Shown here piece after piece: positions 29,897 to 39,110 of a DNA stretch of 64,000 nucleotides. The stretch is from Cumulibacter soli (lineage in GTDB: Bacteria; Actinomycetota; Actinomycetes; Mycobacteriales; Antricoccaceae). The stretch covers positions 372,001 through 436,000 of the forward strand of contig NZ_SMSG01000003.1 of the NCBI RefSeq assembly GCF_004382795.1, in the 5' to 3' direction. The notes below the pieces were generated by a model. That model was not told the DNA's origin. It saw only the letters and a program-made list of their open reading frames with translations, and did not search any database. Numbering within the stretch: position 1 is the first letter of the stretch; every line of letters begins with the position of its first letter. Made by a program: the position numbers and the translations under genes.

Positions 29897-30825
29897 GCCG
29901 TCGCTCCAGCCCCCCGCCCAGCCTGCGTGACGACAAGGCCGAGGTCGTGTTACGCAAGCTGGAGTTGACCGTTCGTCGCAAGCTCGACGGCTTGTTGTTC
30001 GGCAATCACCTGGGTCTTGTTCCCGGCCCAGGCAGCGAGGCCGGCGAATCTCGCGTGTACTACCCAGGCGACGACGTACGACGCATGGATTGGTTCGTCA
30101 CCGCACGCACCACGACCCCGCACGTGCGAGAGACGATCGCCGACCGCGAGTTGGAAACGTGGTTGGTCATTGATCTATCGGCGTCGCTGGACTTCGGCAC
30201 GGCGCTGTGCGAAAAGCGAGATCTCGCTGTCGCTGCAGCGTCCGCGTTCGTGTATTTGACCCAGCACGGCGGAAACCGGATCGGCGCTATCATCACCACA
30301 GGTCAGGACGTGATTCGGATTCCGGCGTTGCCCGGGAAGGCCCATGGCGACTGGATCATCCGAAAGTTGATCGCTACACCGCGCGCGCCGCAGGGCGTCC
30401 GCGGAGACCTGGGTGCGGCGCTCGAGCAGCTGCGCCGTCCGGAGCGTAAGCGTGGCTTGATCGTCGTCGTCAGTGACTTTCTTGGCGACGACTCGTGGGT
30501 GCGTCCGTTGACCGGATTGCAGGCCCGACACGACATCATCGGGGTAGAGGTGCTTGATCCGCGCGAGGTCGAGTTGCCGAATATCGGTCTCGTCATGCTG
30601 ACCGATCCCGAATCGAGCCAGCAGATCGAGGTGCAGACCTCGCACGCGCGAACCCGGGAGAAGTTCGCCGCTGAAGCTGCGGCACAACGTGCGCAGATCG
30701 CATCCGGGTTGCGGCACTCCGGCGCCGCGCACCTGCGATTACGCACCGATGGAGATTGGCTGCACGACATCATGCGTTTTGTGGCGGACCGCCGCCGAGG
30801 CGCCGTCGGAGGAGTAGTGCGATGA
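29893..30825 (+). CDS. DUF58 domain protein
   Basis: A 310-residue protein of the DUF58 family that accompanies MoxR ATPases. The family motif SRVYYPGDDVRRMDWFVTAR lies near residue 55, followed by a degenerate VWA-like core (LVIDLSASLDFGTALCEKRD, then IVVVSDFLGDD). No membrane span is seen. The ATG overlaps the moxR stop, and the next gene's ATG overlaps this stop (ATGA), so all three are translationally coupled. Confidence 0.88.
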   Translation: MSRRSSPPPSLRDDKAEVVLRKLELTVRRKLDGLLFGNHLGLVPGPGSEAGESRVYYPGDDVRRMDWFVTARTTTPHVRETIADRELETWLVIDLSASLDFGTALCEKRDLAVAAASAFVYLTQHGGNRIGAIITTGQDVIRIPALPGKAHGDWIIRKLIATPRAPQGVRGDLGAALEQLRRPERKRGLIVVVSDFLGDDSWVRPLTGLQARHDIIGVEVLDPREVELPNIGLVMLTDPESSQQIEVQTSHARTREKFAAEAAAQRAQIASGLRHSGAAHLRLRTDGDWLHDIMRFVADRRRGAVGGVVR

Positions 30826-31778
30826 AGTTCCTGGAACCGCTATGGCTGCTGGTTCTCGTCGGTGTGCTGGCGTTGATTGCGCTGTACCTGGTGATGCAAC
30901 TGCGCCGTAAGCGATACGCCGCCAAGTTCACTAACGTGTCGCTGCTGGACAAGGTCGCGCCGAAGCGTCCCGGTTGGCGACGGCACATCGCGTTCGCGTT
31001 GATGGCGTTGGCACTGATCGCATTCACGACGGCCATGGCGAAGCCTGCCACCAAGGTCAAGGTGCCGCGCAACGAAGCGACAGTGTGTATGGCGCTCGAC
31101 GTCTCGTTGTCGATGCAGGCGACCGATATCGAACCGGACCGCTTCACGGCGATGAAGGAATCGGCCACGCAGTTCGTCAACGAGCTTCCGCAGGGCATCA
31201 ACCTCGGTCTGGTTTCGTTCGCCGGGACCGCTCAGGTGGTGCAGCCGCCGACGATCGATCGCAACTCGGTGAACGCAGCGATCGACGGGCTCCAACTCGA
31301 CCAGGCGACAGCCACCGGCGACGCGATATTCGCGTGTCTGCAATCGATCAAGACTTTCCAAGAGACCCTAGAAAGCAACGAACAGGACGTACCGGCCGCG
31401 CGGATCATCTTGCTGTCGGACGGTTACCAAACGGTGGGTACGGACGTTGACACCGCGATCGATGCGGCGGTCGAGGCGGAGATCCCGGTATCGACGATCG
31501 CCTTCGGCAGTAACGGCGGGACGATCGAGAATGACGGACAGCAAATCCCGGTCCCGGTCGACATCGAAAAGATGAAAGAGATCGCGGACAAGACCGGCGG
31601 CAGTTACTTCGACGCGGAGTCCAAATCTGAAATCGCCAAGGTGTGGCAAGACATCGGTGAGCAGATTGGTTACACCGAGGAGTTCCAGGAAGTCCCGACC
31701 CGGTTCGTCGGCTGGGGGCTATTGCTGGCGTTCGCTTCGGCGGCCGCGAGCCTGCTGTGGTCGAATCGGCTGCTGTAA
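30822..31778 (+). CDS. Membrane-anchored VWA-domain protein (Rv1481-like)
   Basis: A 318-residue protein with an N-terminal TM helix (6-24), a second at 57-75, a von Willebrand factor A domain and a C-terminal TM helix (about 296-314). The MIDAS metal site is visible as ALDVSLSMQATD near residue 93, the downstream Thr of ATATGDAIF, and IILLSDGYQT. This is the BatA-type partner of MoxR/DUF58. The domain is predicted to face outside between TM2 and TM3. Only one VWA gene is present here. Confidence 0.88.
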   Translation: MKFLEPLWLLVLVGVLALIALYLVMQLRRKRYAAKFTNVSLLDKVAPKRPGWRRHIAFALMALALIAFTTAMAKPATKVKVPRNEATVCMALDVSLSMQATDIEPDRFTAMKESATQFVNELPQGINLGLVSFAGTAQVVQPPTIDRNSVNAAIDGLQLDQATATGDAIFACLQSIKTFQETLESNEQDVPAARIILLSDGYQTVGTDVDTAIDAAVEAEIPVSTIAFGSNGGTIENDGQQIPVPVDIEKMKEIADKTGGSYFDAESKSEIAKVWQDIGEQIGYTEEFQEVPTRFVGWGLLLAFASAAASLLWSNRLL

Positions 31779-31837
31779 GTCGCGCCGTGCGGCGAGGCAT
31801 CCGTTGACCCACACGGTGCAGGCCTTAGGTTTGGTGA

Positions 31838-32593
<756 letters not shown>

Positions 32594-32655
32594 GCTCTGC
32601 CGTAGGCTTAACCACTGCGCCGAACCATGTCCTGAACCGCGAAGGAGACGCCACC

Positions 32656-33429
32656 ATGCCCGGACTGCTCGAGGGAAAACGACTGCTCATCACGGGTGTG
32701 CTGACCGAGGCGTCGATTGCCTTCGCTGCCGCTCGGATCGCGCAGGAGGAGGGCGCGCAGATCGTGCTGTCCAACTTCGGTCGCGGGCTGAACCTGACGA
32801 AGAGGATCGCCAAGCGGCTGCCGCAGGAACCACCAGTGATCGAACTTGACGTGACCAACGACGAGCAGTTGGCCACGCTCGCGGCCCGGGTGGGCGAGCA
32901 TCTCGATGGTCTCGACGGCGTACTCCATGCCATCGGGTTCGCGCCGCAGGAAGCGCTCGGCGATGACTTCGCTCAGACGAGTTGGGAACACGTGCAGACC
33001 GCGTTCCACGTGTCTACGTGGTCGTTTGCGGCGCTGACGAAGGCGTGCCTGCCGCTATTCGGTGAGAAAGCCAGTGTGGTTGGTCTGGACTTCGACAACT
33101 CCACCACGGCCTGGCCGGTGTACGGCTGGATGGGCGTGGCGAAGGCTGGTCTGGAAAGCGCTTCTCGCTACCTCGCGCGCGAGCTCGGCCCACATGGCGT
33201 GCGGGTCAACCTCGTCGCGGCCGGCCCGCTGCGGAGTATGGCGATGAAGTCGATCCCCGGCTCGAAGGCATTCGAGGACGCGTGGGAGCAGCGCGCGCCG
33301 CTCGGCTGGAGCGTGACGGATACCGAGCCGTCCGGACGCGCCTGTGTGGCACTGCTTTCGGACTGGTTCCCGGCAACCACTGGCGAACTGGTTCATGTTG
33401 ACGGCGGGTATCACGCAGTCGGCGCCTGA
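32656..33429 (+). CDS. fabI: Enoyl-ACP reductase, InhA/FabI type
   Basis: NADH-dependent enoyl-ACP reductase that completes each cycle of fatty acid elongation. The 257-residue protein aligns by eye with M. tuberculosis InhA from the N-terminus (GLLEGKRLLITGVLTEASIAF) to the C-terminus (CVALLSDWFPATTGELVHVDGG). The catalytic Y156 and K163 lie in YGWMGVAKAGLES. The cofactor-contact motif is HAIGFAP, with Ala92 where InhA has Ser94. It lacks part of the InhA substrate-loop insertion. ATG 32656 follows GAAGGAGACGCC. Confidence 0.93.
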   Translation: MPGLLEGKRLLITGVLTEASIAFAAARIAQEEGAQIVLSNFGRGLNLTKRIAKRLPQEPPVIELDVTNDEQLATLAARVGEHLDGLDGVLHAIGFAPQEALGDDFAQTSWEHVQTAFHVSTWSFAALTKACLPLFGEKASVVGLDFDNSTTAWPVYGWMGVAKAGLESASRYLARELGPHGVRVNLVAAGPLRSMAMKSIPGSKAFEDAWEQRAPLGWSVTDTEPSGRACVALLSDWFPATTGELVHVDGGYHAVGA

Positions 33430-33430
33430 C

Positions 33431-34477
33431 GTGTCCGAGAGTTTTGATGCGATCCTCCTAGCCTCGTTCGGTGGGCCGGAAGGAGTCGAGGATGTCGTTC
33501 CATTCCTGCGCCGAGTGACCGCCGGACGCAATATCCCCGATGAGCGCCTCGAGGTCGTAGGCGAGCACTACTACCACTTCGGTGGCGTGTCACCGATCAA
33601 CGAGATCAACCGAGGAATCCAGCAGCGCTTGCGTGCGGCGCTGCGTGAACGTGGCCTCGCATTGCCGGTGTACTGGGGAAATCGCAACTGGAGTCCGTTG
33701 ATCGAAGACGTCGCGACGCAGATGGCTGAGGACGGCGTACGACGCGCGCTAGTACTGGCCACCAGCGCGTACGGCGGGTATTCGGCTTGCTGTCAGTACC
33801 ACGAGGACATTTCGCGCGCCGTGCGTGCGGGAGGCGGCAGGGTGAGTTTGGAGAAGCTGCCTCAGACGTACCACACCGAAGCTTTCGCACAGATCAATGC
33901 TGACGCTGTGCGGCGCGCGCTGCGGGACCTCGGGCGAGATACTTTCACCGATGACGTGCGCCTCGTACTCACGGCGCATTCGGTGCCGACTAAAGCGAAC
34001 GAGGAGAGCGGACCGGCGGGCAGGCTCTATCAGCAACAGGTCGAGACCGTCGCGGCCGAGGTGGCCATGCGGGTGGGCGCTCGAACGTGGGACGTCGCGT
34101 GGCAGAGCCGTTCCGGGGCTCCGCACATCCCGTGGCTCGAGCCTGATATTTGCGACCATCTTGAAACTCTGTCCTCGGCTGGTGTCACCCATGTCGTGAT
34201 CGCCCCGGTCGGCTTCGTCAGTGACCACATGGAAGTGATCTGGGATCTGGATACCGAAGCCCAGGCCAAGGCAGACGAACTCGGGTTACGGATGGCGAGG
34301 GCACGCACCGCGAGCGATGATCCGCGGTTCATCGACCTGTACGCCGACCTCATTATCGCTCGGGTGAGTGGCGGCCCTGCCCCAGCTACCTACTGCGAGG
34401 TGCTGCAGGGCGTGAACGGTGTGGGTGTCGACGGCGCACCGTGCACGGTGGGTTGCTGCCGAGCGCGTTCGTTGTAA
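33431..34477 (+). CDS. hemH: Ferrochelatase with C-terminal Fe-S cysteines
   Basis: Inserts iron into coproporphyrin III (the actinobacterial route) or protoporphyrin IX. The GTG at 33431 sits one base after the fabI stop and gives 348 residues; an in-frame ATG at 33395 is less likely. Motifs: SFGGPEGVEDVVPFLRRVTAGR at the N-terminus (residues 12-33) and the metal-channel histidine in LTAHSVPTKA. C338, C342 and C343 in APCTVGCC, with C120/C121 in YSACCQYHE, match the [2Fe-2S] ferrochelatases of actinobacteria. The order fabG-fabI-hemH is conserved in mycobacteria. Confidence 0.94.
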   Translation: MSESFDAILLASFGGPEGVEDVVPFLRRVTAGRNIPDERLEVVGEHYYHFGGVSPINEINRGIQQRLRAALRERGLALPVYWGNRNWSPLIEDVATQMAEDGVRRALVLATSAYGGYSACCQYHEDISRAVRAGGGRVSLEKLPQTYHTEAFAQINADAVRRALRDLGRDTFTDDVRLVLTAHSVPTKANEESGPAGRLYQQQVETVAAEVAMRVGARTWDVAWQSRSGAPHIPWLEPDICDHLETLSSAGVTHVVIAPVGFVSDHMEVIWDLDTEAQAKADELGLRMARARTASDDPRFIDLYADLIIARVSGGPAPATYCEVLQGVNGVGVDGAPCTVGCCRARSL

Positions 34478-34480
34478 CCG

Positions 34481-35263
34481 TTACGGGTACGGGAAGCTGT
34501 TGTACGCCGCGGTCAGTGCTCGGGCGACCTGCCGACGCAATGGGGCCAGTGCCGCATCGCGCGCGGCGGCCTGATGAGTGTTCACCGCACCGCCGCCGGG
34601 ATCCGCGGCAGCACTGAGCAGGATCGTGCGAAGTTGATGCGCGCGTACCAGCAGGTGCGTCGCGCGAGGTGGGCAGTCTCGCGGGAGGGTGTGCGCATCG
34701 ACGTCGTCAAGTGCCTTACGCGAGACGCTGCCGAGGCGGGGGTTCCACGATCCCACATCGAGATCCGTCAAGATCGAGGTCGATCGGTGAATGGCCTCGG
34801 TGAGTTCCACCGTCGCTTCGGTCACCGACACATACTGCAGCCGCGATCCGCTGGTGAAGATCGTGAACTCGACCTGGTCCTCGTCTTCTGCACTCACGAC
34901 CAATACCAGAGGCAGGCCGTCGATGAGTACGGCGCTCCCGGCGGCGTACGCCGGTGCCAATGCCGGGCCCGGGCCGATTCCCGCGGCGTCCCCCTCGATG
35001 GGGAAGGCGGCGTACAGCCTGCGAACGCCGCGATCGCGTAACGCGATCAGCAATTCGACCAGCGTCGCGACCTCACCCGAGGCGACAAGCCGTACCTCCG
35101 GCAGCGGGTCATCCCACGGAGCCCGCTCAGCACGGTCCGTGGATTGGGCGACTGCCGATGACTTGTGACCGAGCACGTGTTCGATGACGTCGTCCACCGA
35201 CGCCCGATGCTGGAGGTAGGCGCTCGCCCAGGCGGCGAGCAAACCTGTCGTAGAACCTGGCAC
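34481..35263 (-). CDS. Conserved protein of unknown function (Rv1486c position)
   Basis: A 260-residue soluble protein starting at GTG 35263, convergent with hemH (stops four bases apart) and divergent from the DUF3097 gene. It combines a Gly/Pro-rich core (GDAAGIGPGPALAPAYAAG) with beta-rich LVLVVSAEDEDQVEFTIF. It occupies the place of Rv1486c in M. tuberculosis. No catalytic motif is recognised. Confidence 0.7.
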   Translation of the reverse strand: MPGSTTGLLAAWASAYLQHRASVDDVIEHVLGHKSSAVAQSTDRAERAPWDDPLPEVRLVASGEVATLVELLIALRDRGVRRLYAAFPIEGDAAGIGPGPALAPAYAAGSAVLIDGLPLVLVVSAEDEDQVEFTIFTSGSRLQYVSVTEATVELTEAIHRSTSILTDLDVGSWNPRLGSVSRKALDDVDAHTLPRDCPPRATHLLVRAHQLRTILLSAAADPGGGAVNTHQAAARDAALAPLRRQVARALTAAYNSFPYP

Positions 35264-35312
35264 GACGGCGAGCCTAGCCCAGTCTCCGTCACGCGGAACG
35301 TACCCTCTGCGG

Positions 35313-36137
35313 GTGCGCTCACACTCCTACTCTCGCGACATCACGCAGAAGCAAGCCAAGACCTCGCATCTGTCGGTGCCGGCCGAGATCGATCTCGTGC
35401 TGGAGGATCGGATGAGCGAGTTCTGTGGCGCGATAATCGAGTTCAGCAAGGACACCGTCACGTTGGAAGACCGCGTCGGTAAACGACGCGTGTTTCCGCT
35501 GAAACACAACGGGTTCATGCTTGAGGGAGCGGCGATCATGCTGCGACGTCCACAAGCGCCCAGTGCTCCGGCCGCCGCGCGTACGGCGTCTGGGTCGCGC
35601 GCCGCCGCAGACCAGCGAGCCAAGGTGGCGCAGGCCGGCCGCATCTACGTCGAAGGCGTGCATGATGCCGCCCTCGTCGAGAAGGTGTGGGGCGCCGATC
35701 TACGCGCCGAAGGAATCGTGGTTGAACCACTACACGGTGTGGACGACCTGGAAGCCGTTATCCGGGAGTTCGCGCCGACGCCGCGGCGACGACTCGGCGT
35801 ACTTGTCGATCATCTCGTGCCGGGCTCCAAAGAGTCGCGGATCGTGGAACGCATCCATGATCCGAACGTGCTGATCCTCGGCCACCCATTCGTAGACATC
35901 TGGCAGACGGTGAAACCGCGGATCGTCGGGATTAAGGAATGGCCGGTCATTCCAAAGGGCACCCCGTGGAAAGCGGGCGTGTGTGCGGCGCTTGGCGTCT
36001 CGGAGGAGTACCTGCTGTGGAAGCGAATTCTCGGGTCGGTGTCGACGTACAAGGACATCGAGACGCCGCTGATTTCGTCCGTGGAACGGCTGATCGACTT
36101 CATTTTCGAGACCGGCGGCGCACACTTGGAACGCTGA
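35313..36137 (+). CDS. DUF3097 family protein
   Basis: A 274-residue actinobacterial conserved protein of unknown role. A TOPRIM-like segment, IYVEGVHDAALVEKVWGADL near residue 110, followed by LHGVDDLEAVI and LVDHLVPGSKESRI with acidic residues, suggests metal or nucleic-acid chemistry; this is inference. The start is GTG 35313. The linker at about 78-105 is Ala/Ser-rich. Confidence 0.8.
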   Translation: MRSHSYSRDITQKQAKTSHLSVPAEIDLVLEDRMSEFCGAIIEFSKDTVTLEDRVGKRRVFPLKHNGFMLEGAAIMLRRPQAPSAPAAARTASGSRAAADQRAKVAQAGRIYVEGVHDAALVEKVWGADLRAEGIVVEPLHGVDDLEAVIREFAPTPRRRLGVLVDHLVPGSKESRIVERIHDPNVLILGHPFVDIWQTVKPRIVGIKEWPVIPKGTPWKAGVCAALGVSEEYLLWKRILGSVSTYKDIETPLISSVERLIDFIFETGGAHLER

Positions 36138-36186
36138 CGGGGCGCGGAAACGTGCACGCAGGCGTATCGACGGGCAGGATGGTGTC

Positions 36187-36639
36187 ATGTCTGCGTGGGC
36201 TATCTGGCTGATCTTGGCTGCCGTTGCTGCGGGTGCCGAGGTCCTCAGTGGCGATTTCTTCTTGCTGATGGTGGGCGGTGGCGCAGCTGCCGCGGCCCTC
36301 GGTGCGGCGCTCGGTGCGCCGGTGTGGCTACAACTCGTCCTGTTCGGCGTGGTCTCGGTGCTGCTGGTACTGGGTGTGCGTCCGTGGGCGAGGAGGATGT
36401 TGCTGCGTGGACAGTCCGACGTTGTGGATGGTGCCGGGGCATTCATCGGTATGTCGGGCACCGTGACGCAGACCGTTGACACGCACGGCGGCCGGATCCT
36501 CGTCAACGGCGAAGAATGGTCCGCCGTCGCTCAGCTGCCGTACGAGGTGTACGACGTCGACACTGCGGTGATCATCGTGCAGATCCGCGGTGCGCACGCC
36601 GTCGTGGCAACCGACGCGACGAACTATAAGGAGCTGTAG
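36187..36639 (+). CDS. NfeD-like membrane protein
   Basis: A 150-residue short NfeD protein. Three or four TM helices occupy roughly residues 5-75, followed by a soluble OB-fold domain (MSGTVTQTVDTHGGRILVNG, then EWSAVAQ). NfeD proteins pair with SPFH/stomatin proteins in membrane microdomains, and the SPFH gene starts five bases downstream. Confidence 0.88.
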   Translation: MSAWAIWLILAAVAAGAEVLSGDFFLLMVGGGAAAAALGAALGAPVWLQLVLFGVVSVLLVLGVRPWARRMLLRGQSDVVDGAGAFIGMSGTVTQTVDTHGGRILVNGEEWSAVAQLPYEVYDVDTAVIIVQIRGAHAVVATDATNYKEL

Positions 36640-36644
36640 GAGAT

Positions 36645-37883
36645 ATGAGTACCGGAGTAATCGTCCTCATCGTGGTGGCGGTGCTCATCGTGCTGATCAT
36701 CGCGCGTGCGATCAAGGTGATTCCGCAGGCTCGTGCCGCGGTCATCGAGCGCCTGGGCCGATACAGTCGCACGTTGTCGCCGGGCATGCACTTCCTCGTG
36801 CCATTCGTCGACCGCACCCGCTCGACGATTGATCTGCGCGAGCAAGTTGTCCCGTTCCCGCCGCAGCCGGTTATCACCAAGGACAACCTGATGGTCGGCA
36901 TCGATACGGTGATCTACTACCAGATCACCGAGCCGCGGATGGCCACGTACGGGATTTCCGACCTCGCCGGCGCGTTGGAGCAGTTGACAGCGACGACGCT
37001 GCGCAACCTGGTCGGCATGATGACACTCGAGGAAGCGCTGGTCTCGCGCGACTCGATCAACGGCCAACTGCGAGCGGTCCTCGACGGAACCACGGGAACG
37101 TGGGGTGTGCGGGTCGCTCGAGTCGAGATCAAGGCTATCGATCCGCCACCCTCGATCCAGGATTCGATGGAGAAGCAGATGCGCGCCGACCGCGACAAGC
37201 GGGCGATGATCCTGGGCGCTGAGGCGAATCGTGAGTCGCAGATCCGCACGGCGGAGGGACAGAAGCAGGCCGCGATCTTGTCAGCGGAGGGGCAGAAGCA
37301 GGCCGCGATCTTGTCGGCAGAGGCGGAGCGGCAGTCACAGATTCTGCGTGCCGAAGGCGATCGCGCCGCCAAGTTCTTGCAGGCGCAAGGGCAAGCGAAG
37401 GCGATCGAGACGGTGTTCCAGGCTATTCACGACGGGAACCCCGACCCGCGCCTGTTGGCATACCAGTACCTTCAGACGTTGCCGCAGATCGCGCAGGGCG
37501 ACGCGAACAAGGTGTGGATCGTGCCGAGCGAGTTCTCCAACGCGCTCAAGGGCTTGGGCAAGCTGACCGGGGTCGATGAGGAAGAACTATCGACCTTCGC
37601 GAATCTCTCCGAGAGCGAGGGCAGCCGTACCGCATCGAGGATCGATACCGGTGATTGGTTCGAGTCCCAACTCAAGGAACAGGTAGCGCATGCGACTGAG
37701 GCCGCCGACGTCAAGTTGGAGCCCGTCGAGAAGGTTGCGCCGAGTGTCCCGCAAACGCCGGATTTGTCGAATAATCCGGCCTTCCGTCCGCCGGCGCATG
37801 CAGCCGATCCGGAACCTCCAGCGCCACGGCAACCGGGCAGTGGGGCCGGTCCGTCCGCACCGCCACCGCCGCCGGCCCGATAG
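36645..37883 (+). CDS. SPFH/Band 7 protein (stomatin/QmcA type)
   Basis: Membrane-anchored scaffold protein of 412 residues. There is an N-terminal TM helix at 3-22. The Band 7 domain begins at IKVIPQARAAVIERLGRYSR and contains GVRVARVEIKAIDPPPSIQ near residue 150. A long Ala/Glu/Gln/Lys-rich coiled coil follows (about 165-260) and includes two copies of AEGQKQAAILS. The C-terminal 150 residues are Pro-rich and probably disordered. It is cotranscribed with nfeD and probably takes part in membrane organisation or protein quality control. Confidence 0.88.
   Translation: MSTGVIVLIVVAVLIVLIIARAIKVIPQARAAVIERLGRYSRTLSPGMHFLVPFVDRTRSTIDLREQVVPFPPQPVITKDNLMVGIDTVIYYQITEPRMATYGISDLAGALEQLTATTLRNLVGMMTLEEALVSRDSINGQLRAVLDGTTGTWGVRVARVEIKAIDPPPSIQDSMEKQMRADRDKRAMILGAEANRESQIRTAEGQKQAAILSAEGQKQAAILSAEAERQSQILRAEGDRAAKFLQAQGQAKAIETVFQAIHDGNPDPRLLAYQYLQTLPQIAQGDANKVWIVPSEFSNALKGLGKLTGVDEEELSTFANLSESEGSRTASRIDTGDWFESQLKEQVAHATEAADVKLEPVEKVAPSVPQTPDLSNNPAFRPPAHAADPEPPAPRQPGSGAGPSAPPPPPAR
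37251..37316 (+). repeat. 33-bp in-frame tandem duplication inside SPFH gene
   Basis: Two adjacent 33-bp units (37251-37283 and 37284-37316) that differ at only a few bases each encode AEGQKQAAILS in the coiled coil. A degenerate third unit follows (AEAERQSQILR). This looks like a recent unit duplication within a heptad-type repeat. Confidence 0.8.
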
Positions 37884-37898
37884 TTCGGGCCTCGGGCG

Positions 37899-39110
37899 CT
37901 ACGCGCTGTAGTAGCGTCCGAGCGTCTCGGCCTTGAACGCGGCGTACGTGCGATCGGTGATGCTGGCGCGGATGTCATCGACCAGGCGGCAGATGAACCG
38001 CTCATTGTGAATGGTGCACAGGGTGAACGCCAACATCTCCTTCGCTTTGAATAGGTGGTGGATGTAGGCGCGGGTGTACCGCTGGCAGGTGTAGCAATCG
38101 CACCCGTCGTAGATCGGTTCGAAGGCGCTGCGGTGCCGAGCGGTATTGATGTTGAAGCGCCCGTCGGGGGAGTAGACAGCAGCGTTGCGCGCTACCCGCG
38201 ACGGCGAGACGCAATCGAACGTGTCCGCGCCGTTTTCGATCGCCGCAAACAAGTCATCGGGTTCGCTGATGCCAAGTAGGTGCCGCGGCTTGTCCTCGGG
38301 GAGTTCCTCATTGACCCACCGGACGATCGTGCCGAGGTTTTCTTTCTCCAACGCTCCGCCGATACCGAAGCCGTCGAAGTCCATATCCGCCAGCGAACCG
38401 GCGGCCAGCCGACGCAGATCCTCGTACTGTGCGCCCTGGACCACGCCGAATAGCGCCTGATACGGCCGATTGGACCGTTCGGCGGTGAGACGTTCGTGTT
38501 CGGCTACGCAACGTCGTGCCCAATCCGTCGTACGGCGCAGCGAACGTTCCTGATACCCGCGGGTGTTCATCAAGGTGGTCAGTTCGTCGAACGCGAAGAT
38601 GATGTCGGCGCCGATTTTGTGTTGGATCTGCATCGAGATTTCTGGGGTGAAACGGTGCATCGCGCCGTCGAGGTGCGACTTGAAGGTCACCCCGTCATCG
38701 TCGACATGCGCGAGTCGCTCCTTGCCCTCGGCAATCACGTCATCGTTGGCGATGCCCTTGGCATCCATCGCGAGGACCTTCTTGAACCCGACGCCCAGCG
38801 ACATCACTTGAAACCCACCTGAGTCGGTGAAGGTGGGTCCGGGCCACCCCATGAACGCTCCCAGGCCGCCCGCCTCATCTATGATGTCGGGTCCGGGTTG
38901 CAGGTATAGGTGGTATGCATTAGCCAGCACCGTCTGCGCGCCGGTGGCCGCGACCTGCTCCGGGGTCACGGTCTTGACCGTCGCCTTCGTGCCGACGGCG
39001 ACGAACGCGGGGGTGCTGATCGTGCCGTGCGGCGTACGGATCTCACCGGTGCGGCCCAGGCCGTTCTCGAGGCGATCCGCTACGGCGAATCCGAATGCGT
39101 CCCGGTTCAT
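37899..39110 (-). CDS. tgt: tRNA-guanine(34) transglycosylase, variant substrate pocket
   Basis: Exchanges guanine-34 of GUN-anticodon tRNAs for a 7-deazaguanine (preQ1 or queuine). The ATG complementary to 39108-39110 gives 403 residues. Catalytic residues are D96 (TDSGGFQVMS) and the nucleophile D299 (FDCVSPSR); zinc ligands are C337, C339 and C342 plus a His in YIHHL. By eye against Zymomonas TGT, Y106 is F100, C158 is L177 (FAFDELT), and the LAVGE loop is ALEKE (253-257). About 25 residues are inserted between the D102 and D156 equivalents. It overlaps yhhQ by four bases (ATGA). The altered pocket makes preQ1 an insecure guess. Confidence 0.9.
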   Translation of the reverse strand: MNRDAFGFAVADRLENGLGRTGEIRTPHGTISTPAFVAVGTKATVKTVTPEQVAATGAQTVLANAYHLYLQPGPDIIDEAGGLGAFMGWPGPTFTDSGGFQVMSLGVGFKKVLAMDAKGIANDDVIAEGKERLAHVDDDGVTFKSHLDGAMHRFTPEISMQIQHKIGADIIFAFDELTTLMNTRGYQERSLRRTTDWARRCVAEHERLTAERSNRPYQALFGVVQGAQYEDLRRLAAGSLADMDFDGFGIGGALEKENLGTIVRWVNEELPEDKPRHLLGISEPDDLFAAIENGADTFDCVSPSRVARNAAVYSPDGRFNINTARHRSAFEPIYDGCDCYTCQRYTRAYIHHLFKAKEMLAFTLCTIHNERFICRLVDDIRASITDRTYAAFKAETLGRYYSA

